In this document: one piece after another, positions 62,683-64,000 of the stretch
How the letters are laid out: every line of letters begins with the position of its first letter
Numbering within the stretch: position 1 is the first letter of the stretch
Origin: Amyelois transitella
Taxonomy: Eukaryota; Arthropoda; Insecta; Lepidoptera; Pyralidae
DNA: 64,000 nucleotides
Assembly: GCF_032362555.1 (NCBI RefSeq)
Contig: NC_083505.1
Span: 4,517,501 to 4,581,500, forward strand
Reading direction: 5' to 3'
Notes under the pieces: model-generated
The model's database searches: none
What the model was told of the DNA's origin: nothing
What the model saw: the letters and a program-made list of their open reading frames with translations, nothing else
Translations under genes and position numbers: made by a program

Positions 62683-62985
62683 GTTGCACGCACGAGCCCT
62701 TATTACTGCTGTAAAAATGTTACAAACGTCAACAGTGTGCACTGAACTGCGGTCAACTGCGCTGTCACTGTCAATACTGTCAAGAATAAAAGTTTATTTT
62801 TCATTTTCAAAAAGAAGAGAGAATTACCTACTGACTTGACTGGTTGAAAGGGAAGTCAACTCAACGAGAAAAGATTTGTTTTTATTTTATTTGTTCGCTG
62901 TTTTGGATAAAAGTATATCCCTGTCGTGATTCTCACGAATCAAATATTATTTACCTATTTGGCAGATATTTTATTATGATATATA

Positions 62986-64000
62986 ATGGACGCGATGTTT
63001 GATATTTGCTACCTATCCTCTGAGGGTAACAATGCCGAACCTGACGACATCCCGAAGACAAAGGACAATGTTTGGATTCTGGGTAAAAAATACAGTGCAA
63101 TACAAGGTAGGTTTTCTTCCATCATCGGATAGTCATAAAATTTCATGGTAAAATAAACATATTGTCAGAAAGTGGGTGTTTTTACATATCACTTGAATAG
63201 GTACCCACTTTCATAAATTATCAGATTTTTCCTTATCTGCATTCATCTGTGTACCTATCTTTTATTCAAATCAAATCTATTGCTAGAATATGAAATTGGA
63301 AATCTTACACACTCCCAAGAGTCTAATGTGTTATGATATTTCTTATTTTTCAGAATTAGACCGCATAAGACGTGATATAACATCAATTATCTGGTGTACT
63401 TATAGAAAAGGCTTTGTCCCAATAGGAGATGAGGGTCTTACGTCTGATAAGGGTTGGGGTTGCATGTTGCGCTGTGGACAGATGGTGCTCGGAGTTGCTC
63501 TCTTGAGAGTACATTTGTCTGCAGATTGGTTTTGGAGTCCAGAAACAAGGTAGACAATATTTATGAAGTCTCAATGGTCATGGGGCTGATAATCCTTGGA
63601 ATATTCTTTGTTGATGCTTATGCTTGAAACAAAAATTTTTCAATACCACAAATAATATTGCACTATTTTATTTTATTAATAAGTTTTGTTTATATCTCAT
63701 TTAGCATATCCACTCATATTGCCCTATAGACCTCTCAAGGAATACATGCCAAATTTCAGCTTTCAATTTTTCAGTTATATGTTGTCATTCTTTCTCACTC
63801 AGTACTCATAACACAAGTTTTTTTATTAAATATTTCGGTACTAATTAGTATCTTATTTGTATGTGACAGAGATCCTACATACCTAAAGATAATCCAACGG
63901 TTCGAAGAGAGGAAACACGCTCCATACTCTATTCATCAGGTGGCCTTGATGGGAGCCTCGGAGGGCAAACAGGTTGGCCAGTGGTTTGGACCTAACACTG
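62986..64000 (+). CDS. Atg4: Autophagy cysteine protease Atg4 (N-terminal part, cut by the window end)
   Basis: Exons are 62986-63106, 63354-63549 and 63870-64000 (truncated at the window edge), with phases 1 and 2 matching across GT-AG introns. Exon 1 gives residues 1-40, ending GKKYSAIQ. Exon 2 carries the catalytic block [15 protein letters not shown] (70-84), where Cys77 is the nucleophile equivalent to Cys74 of human ATG4B. Exon 3 contains [15 protein letters not shown], a conserved stretch that follows in the family. Atg4 trims pro-Atg8/LC3 to expose its C-terminal glycine and later removes the lipid from Atg8-PE; it is cytosolic. The Asp-His pair of the active site lies beyond the window. 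The ATG context (atataATGG) and the absence of an earlier in-frame ATG support this start. Whether it is the ATG4A/B or ATG4C/D type cannot be fully settled; this N terminus is closest to ATG4A/B. Confidence 0.95.

Overview
The window looks like nuclear DNA of a moth or butterfly (Lepidoptera). It is AT-rich, its genes are split by short GT-AG introns (donors mostly gtaagt or gtatgt), and it is littered with short interspersed repeats ending in (TATG)n/(CATA)n tracts, with LINE 3' ends of the kind common in lepidopteran genomes. The species cannot be named from the sequence.

Four protein-coding genes can be assembled exon by exon, with phases that match at every junction. (1) 21035-22938, + strand: a five-exon, 349-residue protein with one Tudor core, possibly a germline/piRNA factor. 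(2) 24117-30842, - strand: a four-exon, 223-residue secreted C-type lectin with a QPD motif. It lies tail-to-tail with gene 1 and the two poly(A) signal zones nearly touch. (3) 55048-61901, - strand: an eleven-exon, 768-residue NHLRC2 orthologue (thioredoxin-like domain with a CCINC motif, NHL propeller, C-terminal domain). (4) 62986-64000, + strand: the first three exons of the autophagy cysteine protease Atg4, cut by the window edge. A weak small ORF (62467-62682, - strand) lies between genes 3 and 4.

The rest is gene-poor. Positions 1-20999 hold GC-richer islands (about 3.1-4.3, 7.2-7.6, 15.6-16.1 and 17.1-17.8 kb), one with a good splice donor on the - strand, which could be first exons or promoters of a gene lying outside. 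They also hold a degenerate array with alternating 19/22-bp spacing (6.1-7.0 kb) and a hairpin cluster (10.56-10.80 kb). Positions 30843-53240 are mostly old repeats plus one recognisable DNA transposon relic at 38053-39075. It has inverted ends and a THAP exon broken by two compensating frame shifts, and looks like a non-autonomous P-element relative.

The commonest repeat (family A, at least 26 copies in both orientations) reads ...aggcgatgggctagcaacc...tctaccccgcaaggg...tatgtatgta. A second family, a tRNA-derived SINE, an unnamed GTCTCTGCC-bearing family, several LINE 3' ends and one LINE reverse-transcriptase tail are also present. The strongest candidates for something undescribed are the THAP/TIR element, the periodic array and the paired hairpins. 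None amounts to a clear new system.
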